Assembly (NCBI RefSeq): GCF_050409585.1
Contig: NZ_JBNUPE010000008.1
Coordinates: forward strand, 24,099 to 88,098
Reading direction: 5' to 3'
Length of the DNA stretch: 64,000 nucleotides
Origin: Facklamia sp050409585
GTDB taxonomy: Bacteria > Bacillota > Bacilli > Lactobacillales > Aerococcaceae
In this document: positions 25,972-34,540 of the stretch, piece by piece
Layout: each line of letters opens with the position of its first letter
Numbering within the stretch: the stretch's first letter is position 1
Translations under genes and position numbers: made by a program
Notes under the pieces: model-generated
The model's database searches: none
Told to the model about the DNA's origin: nothing
The model's input: only the letters and a program-made list of their open reading frames with translations

Positions 25972-26826
25972 ATGGGTAAGATTTTAGATGGTAAAGAAGT
26001 TGGGAAAGCAATTCGCGAGCGTACTCGACAAGAAGCAGAAGCTTTAAGAGAAAAAGGGATTGTTCCTAAATTAGTAGTGTTACGTGTCGATGAAAACCCT
26101 TCTTCCATGGCTTATGAAAAAAATGCTATGAAAGTAATGGAAAAATGTGGAATCGAAGCAGAAGCTCGTACTGAATTGGATGCTAAGACCACCGAAGATG
26201 TCTTAAAAATTATCGATGAATTAAATGCAGATAAATCTGTGTCAGGCGTTATCATTATGCAACCATTCCCTGAAGGAATTGAGCGAGCAGAAATTGCTGA
26301 GCGCTTAAATCCATATAAAGACGTAGATGCCTTGAACCCAGTTAACTTAGGTAAGCTAATTAACAATGATCCAACTGCAATGGCTCCTTCTACAGCACAA
26401 GCTTGTATCGAAATTCTTGATTACTATGACTATGAATTAGAGGGTGCTGAAGTTTGTGTTATTGGTTCATCACCAGTTGTTGGTAAGCCATTAGCAGTTA
26501 TGTTATCAAACCGTAATGCAACTGTTTCAAATACACATGTCTATACTAAAGACAACACTATCCACACTACTTTAGCTGACATTGTGGTCTCAGCTACCGG
26601 AGCTTTAGGACTTGTTGGCCCTGACTACATCAAAGAAGGTGCAACAGTAATTGATGTTGGCTTTGGTTACAAAGATGGTAAGGCAACTGGAGATGTTCGC
26701 TTTGATGAAGTTGAGCCTAAAGCAAGTGCTATCACTCCTGTCCCAGGTGGTGTTGGTTCTGTAACAACAGGTGTTCTGGCTTCACAAGTTGTTAAAGGTG
26801 CTAAGCTTCTAAATGGCTTAGAATAG
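25972..26826 (+). CDS. folD: FolD-family methylene-THF dehydrogenase lacking the cyclohydrolase lysine
   Basis: NAD(P)-dependent 5,10-methylene-THF dehydrogenase, 284 aa. The N-terminal block aligns without gaps to the family pattern VGxNPxSxxYVxxKxKxxxxxGI: residues 39-61 here run from VDENPSS to GI, but the catalytic Lys (offset +4 from Tyr48) is Ala52, while the second Lys (Lys54) is kept. Gln97 (MQPFPEG replacing QLPLP) and Asp119 (KDVDALNP) are present, as are GSSPVVGKP and PGGVGSVTTG. In characterised FolD enzymes this Lys is required mainly for the cyclohydrolase step. A stand-alone cyclohydrolase gene follows 9 bp later. Confidence 0.93.
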   Translation: MGKILDGKEVGKAIRERTRQEAEALREKGIVPKLVVLRVDENPSSMAYEKNAMKVMEKCGIEAEARTELDAKTTEDVLKIIDELNADKSVSGVIIMQPFPEGIERAEIAERLNPYKDVDALNPVNLGKLINNDPTAMAPSTAQACIEILDYYDYELEGAEVCVIGSSPVVGKPLAVMLSNRNATVSNTHVYTKDNTIHTTLADIVVSATGALGLVGPDYIKEGATVIDVGFGYKDGKATGDVRFDEVEPKASAITPVPGGVGSVTTGVLASQVVKGAKLLNGLE

Positions 26827-26835
26827 GAGCGCGTA

Positions 26836-27462
26836 ATGAAAGAATTAAAAGTCACAGAATTTATTGACAAGTTAGCTTCTAATGATCCAACTCCTGGTGG
26901 AGGGGCTGCAGCGGGCGTTACAGCTGGATTGGGTATTGGTGCTATTTTGATGGCTATGATTTTCTCGCAAAGTGATAAATTGTCTAAAGAGGATCAAACT
27001 TTTCTTGCTAAAAAAATTGAAGAGTTTGAAAAAAGTAAAGAGATTTTTGTGAACATTATCGACCGCGATGCAACTGAGTTTGAACCACTTTCTAAAGCGT
27101 ATGGTATGCCGAGAGCAACAGACGTAGAAAAACAAGTGCGTAATGAAGCAATTCAAAGTGGGTTAGTAATTGCATCTCAACCTCCAGTTGACTTGATTTC
27201 AGAAGTCAGCCAAATTGTGGAGGGCTTTGACAAGGTTATTCCTTTAATTAAAAAAATCATCGTTTCCGATGTTGGTGTAGGTCTTCAAATGTTACGTTCG
27301 GCTGTTCAGGCTTCTTCATTAAACTTATATATTAATGGAGGACAGCTTAAGGATAAGGAAAAGCAAGAAGAGTATTATGAGCTTGCTAACAACAAGGTCG
27401 CTGAATTGTCCTCTCAATTAGATGAATACTACGCACAAGTCAAAGATATTTTAATCAAGTAA
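26836..27462 (+). CDS. fchA: Methenyl-THF cyclohydrolase (FchA / cyclodeaminase family)
   Basis: 208-aa all-helical protein of the cyclodeaminase/cyclohydrolase family (FTCD C-terminal domain). The signature NDPTPGGGAAAGVTAGLGIGAI sits at about 15-36. FTCD-type domains deaminate formimino-THF; the free-standing FchA form hydrolyses methenyl-THF to 10-formyl-THF. Here it lies between folD (9-bp gap) and gcvT (18-bp gap), with no histidine-degradation genes nearby. The cyclohydrolase reading is therefore favoured, and it would complement the lysine-less FolD. That pairing is an inference. Confidence 0.85.
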   Translation: MKELKVTEFIDKLASNDPTPGGGAAAGVTAGLGIGAILMAMIFSQSDKLSKEDQTFLAKKIEEFEKSKEIFVNIIDRDATEFEPLSKAYGMPRATDVEKQVRNEAIQSGLVIASQPPVDLISEVSQIVEGFDKVIPLIKKIIVSDVGVGLQMLRSAVQASSLNLYINGGQLKDKEKQEEYYELANNKVAELSSQLDEYYAQVKDILIK

Positions 27463-27480
27463 GGCGAAGGAGATAGTATA

Positions 27481-28617
27481 ATGACAAACGTTCAATTAGA
27501 TGAAAATGGATTGAAAAAAACACCTATGTATGACTATTACATCGAAAAAGGATGCAAGATTACAGATTTTGGTGGATGGGGATTACCAATTCAAATCACC
27601 AAAATTGCTGAGGAGCACGAGGCAGTTCGTAATGCAGTAGGTTTATTTGACGCTTCACATATGGGAGAGGTTCGTGTTAAATCGGCTAAGATGAATGCTT
27701 ATGACTGGTGGAACGGATTAATCACTAATGATGTGCATAAAGCTACTTTCAACGGAAAAGCTCAATATACCGCTGTATGTAAAGAAGATGGCGGCATCTT
27801 AGATGATTTGATTTATTACCGCCGCAATGATGACGAGTTTGTTGCAACTCCAAACGGCTCTAACCGTGAAAAGATTGTTCAATGGATGCATGATCATAAT
27901 CAAGAGGGTCAAGTTGAGATCACAGATGAAACTTATGACTGGGGATTAATCGCTGTTCAAGGACCAAATGCTGAAGAATTATTGGCTCGCATTACAGATA
28001 CTAACTTGAAAGAGATTGAATATTATTCTTATAAGCAAGATCAAGTAGTAGCTGGTTTTGATCGTGTTCAAATCTCACGTACTGGTTATACCGGTGAAGA
28101 AGGTTTCGAACTATATATTCCAGCTGAACATATGCTTGAGATTTGGAAGAAATTAGTTGAAGAAGGTCAAGATTTAGGTGTTAAAGAATGTGCGCTAGGA
28201 GCACGTGATACTTTACGCCTTGAAGCTGGTTTACCACTGTATGGCAATGACTTCGATGAGAGCGTCAACCCAATCGCAGGTGGTATTGCATTTGCAGCAC
28301 CAAAAGCTAAAGAAGCAGATTACATCGGAAAAGAAGCAATTGCTGCTTATCGCGCCGGCGATAAGAAAGAAGCGTCTCGAGGATTTAAGATTGACGGCAA
28401 ACAAATCGCTCGTCATGGTATGGAAGTTAAAAATCAAGAGGGTGAAGTGATTGGGGTAGTAACATCAGGAACGAAATCACCTACATTAGGATACCCTCTA
28501 GGTTTCATGCGTGTTGCCACTGATTATAAAGTTGGTGATAAAGTAATTATCGATATCCGCGGTAAAGAAATTGAAGCAGAATTAACTAAGAAAGACTGGT
28601 TAGCTGCTAGTAAGTAA
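27481..28617 (+). CDS. gcvT: Glycine cleavage system T protein (aminomethyltransferase)
   Basis: Transfers the methylene group from the aminomethyl-lipoyl arm of GcvH to THF, giving 5,10-methylene-THF and ammonia. It is 378 aa, full length. Family motifs are ITDFGGWGLPIQI near the N-terminus, GLFDASHMGEVRV, the folate-binding region around LIAVQGPNAEELL, SRTGYTGEEGFELY and the C-terminal GxVTSGTxSPTLG. There is a strong GAAGGAGA ribosome site. It appears cotranscribed with folD and fchA. An extended -10 downstream suggests that gcvH is also transcribed separately. Confidence 0.96.
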   Translation: MTNVQLDENGLKKTPMYDYYIEKGCKITDFGGWGLPIQITKIAEEHEAVRNAVGLFDASHMGEVRVKSAKMNAYDWWNGLITNDVHKATFNGKAQYTAVCKEDGGILDDLIYYRRNDDEFVATPNGSNREKIVQWMHDHNQEGQVEITDETYDWGLIAVQGPNAEELLARITDTNLKEIEYYSYKQDQVVAGFDRVQISRTGYTGEEGFELYIPAEHMLEIWKKLVEEGQDLGVKECALGARDTLRLEAGLPLYGNDFDESVNPIAGGIAFAAPKAKEADYIGKEAIAAYRAGDKKEASRGFKIDGKQIARHGMEVKNQEGEVIGVVTSGTKSPTLGYPLGFMRVATDYKVGDKVIIDIRGKEIEAELTKKDWLAASK

Positions 28618-28653
28618 ATTTAAACTAAAGTGGTTTCATTTTTGTTAAATGTT

Positions 28654-28662
28654 TGATAAAAT
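28654..28662 (+). promoter_or_regulatory. Extended -10 promoter of gcvH
   Basis: TGATAAAAT with a TTTCAT at -35 distance (28634-28639, 17-bp spacer), about 40 bp before gcvH. Confidence 0.45.
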
Positions 28663-28700
28663 GAGCACATAAACAATTTTAAGAAAAGGGGTCATTTATA

Positions 28701-29060
28701 ATGTCACAAGTATTTTTTACAGAAGAACACGAATTTATTGAAATTTTAGCACCTAACAAAGCACGTGTAGGTATCACTGCTTTTGCTGCAGAGCAATTAG
28801 GAGATATCGTTCACGTTGAATTACCAGAAGTCGACGATGAATTTGATGCTGAAGAAGAAATCGCAACAGTAGAATCTGTTAAATCTGTATCTGAAGTATA
28901 CGCACCTTTTGCAGGTAAAGTAGTTGCGGTGAACGAAGAGTTAGAAGATGCACCAGAATCAGTTAACGAAGATGCTCAAGGTAAAGGATGGTTCTTCGAA
29001 ATTGAAACTGAAGAAGACATCGATACATCAGAATTCTTAACTGAAGAGCCAGCTGAATAA
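28701..29060 (+). CDS. gcvH: Glycine cleavage system H protein
   Basis: Lipoyl carrier protein of the glycine cleavage system, 119 aa. The lipoyl-lysine is Lys61 in VESVKSVSEVYAP, in the usual beta-hairpin. It is strongly acidic (C-terminus EEDIDTSEFLTEEPAE) as expected. It carries the aminomethyl intermediate between the GcvP subunits and GcvT. It has its own likely promoter and is followed by a hairpin, so it can be made independently, consistent with H protein also serving as a lipoate relay in Firmicutes. No lipoate ligase or dihydrolipoyl dehydrogenase gene lies in this window. Confidence 0.96.
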   Translation: MSQVFFTEEHEFIEILAPNKARVGITAFAAEQLGDIVHVELPEVDDEFDAEEEIATVESVKSVSEVYAPFAGKVVAVNEELEDAPESVNEDAQGKGWFFEIETEEDIDTSEFLTEEPAE

Positions 29061-29094
29061 TCATAAATTTTAAAGGTTTGTTTATTAGAGTGAC

Positions 29095-29119
29095 TCTATG
29101 TCACTCTAATATTTAAGTC
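29095..29119 (+). terminator. Hairpin after gcvH, probable terminator
   Basis: Perfect 10-bp stem TTAGAGTGAC / GTCACTCTAA with a 5-nt loop; the following tract (TATTT) is a weak U run. Confidence 0.55.
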
Positions 29120-29179
29120 AAAATTGCTATTAATTTAAAAAGTACGAATTAAAGAAAAAAATAGACTAAGGAGCAGATC

Positions 29180-30529
29180 ATGGCAAAATTTAGATATTTA
29201 CCTAACACAGACCAAGACCGCCAAGCAATGCTAGAAACAATTGGCGTTAAAGATATTATGGATATCTTCTCTGACTTGCCAGAAAATGTACGCCGTACAG
29301 GCAAAATGAACTTACCTGAACCACTTTCTGAATTGGAAATTGTTAAAGAACTGACTAGAATGTCGGCTCTAAACACTTCGTCCAGTCAAATGCCTTTTTT
29401 CTTAGGTGCTGGAACGTATGACCACCATGTACCTTCGATTGTTAATCATATTATTATGCGTCAAGAGTTCTTAACTGCTTATGTTCCCTACCAACCAGAA
29501 GTATCTCAAGGAGAATTGCAAGCATTATTTGAATGGCAAACAATGATTGCTGAACTGACAGGTATGGATTTGGCAAACTGTGGTATGTATGATGGATATA
29601 ACGCAGTTTCCGAAGCAGCAAACCTTGCGTTTAACCATGTTAAGAAGTCTAAAAAAGTATTAGTTTCTAAAGGGTTAAACCCACAAGCAATTGAAACTGT
29701 AAAAACTTACGGTTTCGGTAAAGATTACGCTGTTGAAGAAATAGCACTTGAAAATGAAGTCACAAGTCTTGAAGATTTAAAAGCTAAATTAGATGCTGAA
29801 GTAGCGGCAGTTATTGTTCAATATCCAAACTTCTTTGGATCGGTTGAGGATTTAAAAGCAATTAAGTCAGCTTTAGAAGGAACAAAAACATTGTTAATTG
29901 TTTCTGCTAATCCATTAGCTCTTGGAAAACTAGAAAAACCAGGTGCTTTTGGAGCAGATATTACTGTTGGAGATGTTCAGCCTTTCGGTATACCAATGTC
30001 TTTAGGTGGCCCTCACTGTGGTTACTTTGCCGTTAATGACAAGTTAATGCGTAAGATTCCTTCGCGTATTGTCGGGGAAACAGTAGATGAAGAAGGTAGA
30101 CGTGGATTCGTTATGACCCTTTCTACACGCGAGCAACATATCCGTCGTGAAAAGGCAACCTCTAACTACTCTTCAAACCAAGCTTTATTCGCTTTAGCAT
30201 CATCTATTGCTATGTCAGCATACGGTAAGGTTGGTATTCAAGAATTAGCACAGGCTAATATCAATAATACACATTATCTTGCGAAAGAACTAAAAGCAGC
30301 AGGTTTTGAAGTTCTTAACACTAGACCGTTTTTCAACGAGTTTGTTATCAAACTAAATAAAGATGTACGTCAAGTCAATAAAGAATTATTTGAAAAAGGA
30401 TTTGTTGGTGGCTTTGATGCTTCAAAAGCAATTGGTGTTGATAATGCCTATCTACTTTGTGTAACTGAAAAGCGTACCAAAGAAGAAATGGATAAATTTG
30501 TAACTGCTTTAGTGGAGGTGGCAAAATAA
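29180..30529 (+). CDS. gcvPA: Glycine dehydrogenase (decarboxylating) subunit 1
   Basis: N-terminal half of the split PLP-dependent P protein, 449 aa, normal for GcvPA. Family motifs visible are SSQMPFFLGAGTYDHHVPS, PYQPEVSQGELQALFEWQT and GGPHCGYFAV, and SxREQHIRREKATSNYSSNQAL near the end. It forms an alpha2beta2 enzyme with GcvPB that decarboxylates glycine onto the lipoyl arm of GcvH. Its stop codon overlaps the gcvPB start by one base (TAATG), so the two subunits are translationally coupled. Confidence 0.95.
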   Translation: MAKFRYLPNTDQDRQAMLETIGVKDIMDIFSDLPENVRRTGKMNLPEPLSELEIVKELTRMSALNTSSSQMPFFLGAGTYDHHVPSIVNHIIMRQEFLTAYVPYQPEVSQGELQALFEWQTMIAELTGMDLANCGMYDGYNAVSEAANLAFNHVKKSKKVLVSKGLNPQAIETVKTYGFGKDYAVEEIALENEVTSLEDLKAKLDAEVAAVIVQYPNFFGSVEDLKAIKSALEGTKTLLIVSANPLALGKLEKPGAFGADITVGDVQPFGIPMSLGGPHCGYFAVNDKLMRKIPSRIVGETVDEEGRRGFVMTLSTREQHIRREKATSNYSSNQALFALASSIAMSAYGKVGIQELAQANINNTHYLAKELKAAGFEVLNTRPFFNEFVIKLNKDVRQVNKELFEKGFVGGFDASKAIGVDNAYLLCVTEKRTKEEMDKFVTALVEVAK

Positions 30530-32022
30530 TGATCTTACAAGATTATGATAAATTGATTTTTGAAATTTCGCAAGAAGGGCACACAGCTTATGATTTGCCA
30601 GTTTCTGAAGTAGAAGAGTATGACTTATTATCAGAATTAGGAGAATATGCACGTCAAGAACCTGCGCGTTTACCAGAAGCTTCTGAACTACAAATTGTAC
30701 GTCACTATACAGCACTTTCAAACCGTAACTTTGGTGTTGAATCAGGTCCTTATCCATTAGGATCATGTACAATGAAGTATAATCCAAAGATTAACGAAGA
30801 TGTAGCTGCTATGGATGGCTTTGCGAATATTCATCCTTTACAAGATCCAGACACTATTCAAGGTGCACTACAATTAATGTATGAATTACAAGAATATTTG
30901 AAGGAAATCACTCAATTTCCAGCATTAACTTTACAACCAGCTGCAGGTGCTCAAGGTGAGTTAGCAGCAATATTAGCTTTTAAAGCTTATTTTGAATCCA
31001 TTGGAGAATTGGAGCAACGTCGAGTAATACTAATTCCTGACTCTGCTCACGGAACAAACCCAGCCACAGCTATGGTAGCTGGTTTCGAAACGGTTGAGCT
31101 TCCTTCCACTCCAGAAGGGATTATTGATGTCGAGGCAGTGCGTGCTGCTGTAGGGCCAAATATTGCCGGTATTATGATTACAAACCCATCAACAGCTGGT
31201 TTGTTTGAAAAAGATGCTAAGGAAATTGTAGATATTGTTCACGAAGCGGGTGGACTTGCTTATTATGATGGTGCAAACTTAAATGCTATTATGGGATTAA
31301 CTTCTCCAGGTGCAATGGGCTTTGACGCTTGTCACTTGAACTTACATAAGACCTTTACTGGACCTCATGGTGGTGGAGGACCAGGATCAGGACCAATTGG
31401 CGTTGTGGATAAATTAGCACCATTTATTCCTGGACCCAATGTGGTAAAAAATGGCGACAAATATGAGCTTGAAACACCTGAGAAATCTTATGGTCGTATC
31501 AAAGGAAACTTTGGAAACTTTGGTGTAAACGTTCGTGCTTATACATACATTCGCTCAATGGGAGCTGAAGGATTACGTCGTGCTTCTGAAGATGCTGTTC
31601 TTAATGCTAACTATTTACGAGTACGTGTTAATGAATACTTTGATGCACCATTCCCTAACTTCAACAAAAACGACTTTGTATTGGACTTAAGTCGTCACAA
31701 GAAAGATTATGGAGTAACAGCTAAAGATGTTGGTAAGCGACTTTTAGACTTTGGTATTCATGCTCCAACAACTTACTTCCCATTGCATGTTAATGAATGT
31801 TTAATGGTTGAGCCGACTGAAACATAATCTAAGCAAGACTTAGATTATGTAGCAGATATCTTAATTAAGATTAATCAAGAGGCTATTAATAATCCTGAAA
31901 TTGTTCAAACAGCTCCACATAATACACCCGTAAGACGTTTGGATGAAGCAGGAGCTTCTCGTAAGCCAGTTCTAAAATATACTTTTGAGAAACATGAATC
32001 AGAATCTGCTGAAGTAGAATAA
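30529..32022 (+). pseudogene. gcvPB: Glycine dehydrogenase subunit 2 with an in-frame premature TAA
   Basis: PLP-binding subunit of the P protein, with the cofactor lysine at Lys274 (HLNLHKTFTGPHGGGG). The first reading frame ends at TAA 31825-31827, after LMVEPTET (432 aa). In the same frame, translation then continues for 64 residues matching the family's C-terminus: SKQDLDYVADIL, NNPEIVQTAPHNTPVRRLDE, ASRKPVLKY. The family normally reads EPTETES at this point, so one G-to-T change (GAA to TAA) explains the stop; uninterrupted length would be 497 codons. It could be a real nonsense mutation, a sequencing error, or a slightly shortened but active protein. A good terminator follows 32022, not 31827. 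Confidence 0.85.
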
Positions 32023-32029
32023 AAAAATC

Positions 32030-32061
32030 AAAATCAACTGATCTCGGTCAGTTGATTTTTT
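32030..32061 (+). terminator. Terminator of the glycine cleavage genes
   Basis: 12-bp perfect stem AAAATCAACTGA / TCAGTTGATTTT with T run, 8 bp after the ancestral gcvPB stop. Confidence 0.9.
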
Positions 32062-32149
32062 GATGGATATAATTTAAAATGTTAAATTGTAACAGCTTCA
32101 ATTTATTATCATTCATTTCTATATAAACATATTAGAAGGTGGTTTGTCC

Positions 32150-32608
32150 ATGCAAACAGAAAAGGCTATTGAATCCGATATTAATCAACTTTTAGAAAAA
32201 ATGAAGAAGGGTAAAGTTCGTATAACTCCTCAAAGACGAGCCATCTTAAAAACAATCTTGACAAAAGTCAAGCATCCAAGTGTTGAAGAGATTTACCAGC
32301 AAGTTCAACAAGACTATCCACAAATGAGTTTAGCAACAGTTTATAATAATGTTCGTGCTTTTGTGAATGCAGGCATTTTACAAGAGTTAAACATTGATGA
32401 AAAAACAAAACACTATGACATTAATGTGCACCCCCACGGACATACAATTTGCGAAGCTTGTGGAAAAATTGAAGATGTTTTTTTAAATCAATTTAATGAT
32501 ATATACACCGAAATAAAAGAGTTAGATAAATTTAAGGTAAGAGCGATGGAAGTATCCTTTTATGGGTTTTGTCAAGAGTGTTATGAGAAAGAAGCACAAA
32601 ACAATTAA
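32150..32608 (+). CDS. perR: Fur family regulator, PerR-like
   Basis: 152-aa winged-helix metalloregulator. The DNA-binding domain includes RITPQRRAILKTI and SLATVYNNVRAFVNAGI. The regulatory metal site matches PerR: His in KHPSVEEIY, Asp in KHYDINVH, two His in HPHGHTIC and Asp (not Glu) in CGKIEDV. The structural zinc site is CEAC and CQEC. PerR senses peroxide by Fe-catalysed oxidation of those His and represses antioxidant and metal genes. The start is the ATG at 32150, seven bases after GAAGGTGG; an upstream TTG is rejected. It is monocistronic, between two terminators. Confidence 0.87.
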   Translation: MQTEKAIESDINQLLEKMKKGKVRITPQRRAILKTILTKVKHPSVEEIYQQVQQDYPQMSLATVYNNVRAFVNAGILQELNIDEKTKHYDINVHPHGHTICEACGKIEDVFLNQFNDIYTEIKELDKFKVRAMEVSFYGFCQECYEKEAQNN

Positions 32609-32610
32609 AG

Positions 32611-32648
32611 AAAACTGCTAACTTGTTGAATAAGTTGGCAGTTTTTTT
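32611..32648. terminator. Terminator between perR-like gene and trpS
   Basis: 14-bp stem AAAACTGCTAACTT / AAGTTGGCAGTTTT (one G-U), T7 on the plus strand. It lies between convergent genes. Confidence 0.88.
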
Positions 32649-32656
32649 GCTATGTA

Positions 32657-33646
32657 CTATCTATATCGTATACCCATTACTTTCTCCATACGAGCCAATG
32701 TCTGAGAAGCTGTTTCATTAGCTTTAGTTGCACCTATAGAAAGAATATCATAAAGTTCATCGCCTGCGATTAGATGATTATAACGCTTTTGAATAGGCTC
32801 TAAGACAGATACGACTAAATCAGCTAAGTCTGATTTAAAGCGACCATAACCTAAGTCATGATATTGATTAACGATCTTTTTAATTGGCTGTTCACTTAAG
32901 CTTGCGTAAATTTCAATTAAGTTGGATAAACCAGCTTGGTTAGCCGTGTCATAATTAACGACTCCAATTGAATCAGTAACAGCTGATTTAATTTTCTTAA
33001 TGATTTGACGCGGTTCATCCAACATTGAGATTTTACTTTTTTCATTTTCATCTGATTTGGACATTTTTCGACTTGGGTCTTGCAGACTCATAACTCGCTT
33101 ACCAGCATTTGGATAAATAGGTTCTGGTTTAACTAATATGTCTTCTCCGTAGCGGTTGTTAAAACGGTCTACAAAATTTCTTGTTAATTCAATATGCTGA
33201 CGCTGGTCATCACCTACTGGAACATATTTGGCATCATAAAGAACTATATCACCAACCATTAATGCCGGGTAACAAAGTAAGCCAGCACCAACTGATTCTT
33301 GTTTAGCAGACTTGTCTTTATATTGTGTCATTCGTTCTAGCTCACCTACGCCAATCTGACAGGTAATGAGCCAAGCAATTTGAGAGTGAGCAGGTACTTC
33401 TGATTGTACGAATACTGTGGATTTGTTCGGATCGATACCAATCGCTAAATAAAGGGCAGCTAGTTGCTTAGTTTGTCTTACCAATATTTCAGGGTCCTGT
33501 GGGACTGTGATGGCATGTTGATTCACAATACAATAGGTTGCTTGATATTTATCTTGTAAATCAACAAATGATTTCATGGCTCCAATATAGTTTCCAAGAG
33601 TAGGTATGGAGGATGGTTGTACACCGGAAAAAATGGTCTCTTTCAT
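32657..33646 (-). CDS. trpS: Tryptophanyl-tRNA synthetase
   Basis: Class I aminoacyl-tRNA synthetase charging tRNA-Trp, 329 aa. The HIGH-equivalent is PTLGNYIGA near the N-terminus and the KMSKS loop is RKMSKSDENEKS. GDDQRQHIELTRNFVDRFN is the tryptophan-pocket region. The minus-strand leader is only about 40 nt from a TATAAT (33685-33690) and contains no T-box signature, so control by a tryptophan T-box is not supported here. Confidence 0.96.
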   Translation of the reverse strand: MKETIFSGVQPSSIPTLGNYIGAMKSFVDLQDKYQATYCIVNQHAITVPQDPEILVRQTKQLAALYLAIGIDPNKSTVFVQSEVPAHSQIAWLITCQIGVGELERMTQYKDKSAKQESVGAGLLCYPALMVGDIVLYDAKYVPVGDDQRQHIELTRNFVDRFNNRYGEDILVKPEPIYPNAGKRVMSLQDPSRKMSKSDENEKSKISMLDEPRQIIKKIKSAVTDSIGVVNYDTANQAGLSNLIEIYASLSEQPIKKIVNQYHDLGYGRFKSDLADLVVSVLEPIQKRYNHLIAGDELYDILSIGATKANETASQTLARMEKVMGIRYR

Positions 33647-33684
33647 GATCTTCCTCTTTCTAATGGCTTATATTTACATTAATA

Positions 33685-33690
33685 ATTATA
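33685..33690 (-). promoter_or_regulatory. Putative -10 of trpS
   Basis: TATAAT on the minus strand, 39 bp before the start codon; no clear -35. Confidence 0.4.
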
Positions 33691-33730
33691 ACCTATCTAA
33701 AATTAAATGCTAGCTTTTATGAAAAAAGAG

Positions 33731-33870
33731 TGAGTGTTTTCACAAACTGGCAGTTTTTCATCAGCAATTCTAATAAATGTCACACACTAATCATTGATTA
33801 TAGTTTGCTTTAAAGCATTTTTGTTGCTATAATTCTATATGTAGTACTAAATACTTTGTGAAACTCACTT
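33731..33870. promoter_or_regulatory. Spx upstream region with imperfect inverted repeat
   Basis: GTGAGTGTTTTCACAAA (from about 33731) and TTTGTGAAACTCAC (to about 33870) are imperfect complements separated by about 110 bp, and bracket the spx promoter. The same TTTGTGAAA half-site occurs upstream of fhs. Confidence 0.35.
33805..33833 (+). promoter_or_regulatory. Promoter of spx
   Basis: TTGCTT (33805-33810), 17-bp spacer and extended -10 TGCTATAAT (33825-33833). The implied 5' leader is about 140 nt. Confidence 0.65.
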
Positions 33871-33979
33871 ATTGTATCGAATAGATTTGATTGTTAAATG
33901 ATAAAATCTTAAGTTCAATAATTGAATATGTACGTGTCTTTAAGAGAGAAGAATGTTCACAAGAGAGGATGATCTTTTA

Positions 33980-34378
33980 ATGGTAACATTATATGTAACT
34001 CCAAGTTGCACGTCATGTAGAAAAGCCCGTTCATGGCTAGAAGAAAATAATATTGCATTCGAAGAGCGCAATATTTTCACTGAACCTTTAACGATAAACG
34101 AAATAAAAGGTATTTTGCGTATGACAGAGGAAGGGACAGAGGATATCGTTTCAACTCGGTCAAAAGCCTATTCAGAATTAGATGTAGAAATCAGCGAATT
34201 ACCTTTAAATGATTTTTTTGAGTTAGTTCAAAATCAACCAGGTTTGTTGCGTCGACCAATTATTTTAGATGATAAACGCATTCAGATTGGTTACAACGAG
34301 GATGAAATCAGACGTTTCTTGCCTCGAGAAGTAAGAGCTCGCGCATTGCGTCACGCTCGTGCTTTGGTAAATGAATAA
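33980..34378 (+). CDS. spx: Transcriptional regulator Spx
   Basis: ArsC-fold regulator that binds the alpha subunit C-terminal domain of RNA polymerase and activates thiol-stress genes. It is 132 aa, the exact family length when started at MVTLY (ATG 33980); an upstream ATG would add nine non-conserved residues. The redox switch CTSC is at Cys10-Cys13. GLLRRPIILDDKRIQIGYNEDEIRRFLP is the conserved C-terminal block. The MecA adaptor encoded next targets ClpC substrates; Spx itself is normally degraded by ClpXP with YjbH. Confidence 0.96.
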   Translation: MVTLYVTPSCTSCRKARSWLEENNIAFEERNIFTEPLTINEIKGILRMTEEGTEDIVSTRSKAYSELDVEISELPLNDFFELVQNQPGLLRRPIILDDKRIQIGYNEDEIRRFLPREVRARALRHARALVNE

Positions 34379-34388
34379 ACAAAAATTT

Positions 34389-34409
34389 GAGCCTTCGGGC
34401 TCTTTTTTT
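34389..34409 (+). terminator. Terminator of spx
   Basis: GAGCC-ttcg-GGCTC hairpin followed by T7. Confidence 0.92.
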
Positions 34410-34540
34410 GAATAAATAGAATTGCATTGGATAAGCTTGCATAGACAATGTATTTTTGCTAAAATTACGGAACATGACATAATGCTTGGTATGTCTGTTT
34501 GTAAGTAGTATAATGGATAAGAAGGTGGAGGTGAATTGCT

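Noticed and set aside
28205..28450. Overlapping ORFs on both strands inside gcvT
   Set aside because: Out-of-frame shadows of gcvT with low-complexity translations.
31825..31827. Programmed readthrough or unusual amino acid at the gcvPB stop
   Set aside because: The codon is TAA, which is not used for selenocysteine or pyrrolysine, and no readthrough signal is evident; mutation or error is simpler.
24207..32022. Histidine-degradation role for the cyclodeaminase family gene
   Set aside because: No hut genes or glutamate formiminotransferase domain nearby; the folD/gcv context favours a cyclohydrolase.
33647..33730. T-box leader for trpS
   Set aside because: No T-box sequence and too short a leader between the likely -10 and the start codon.
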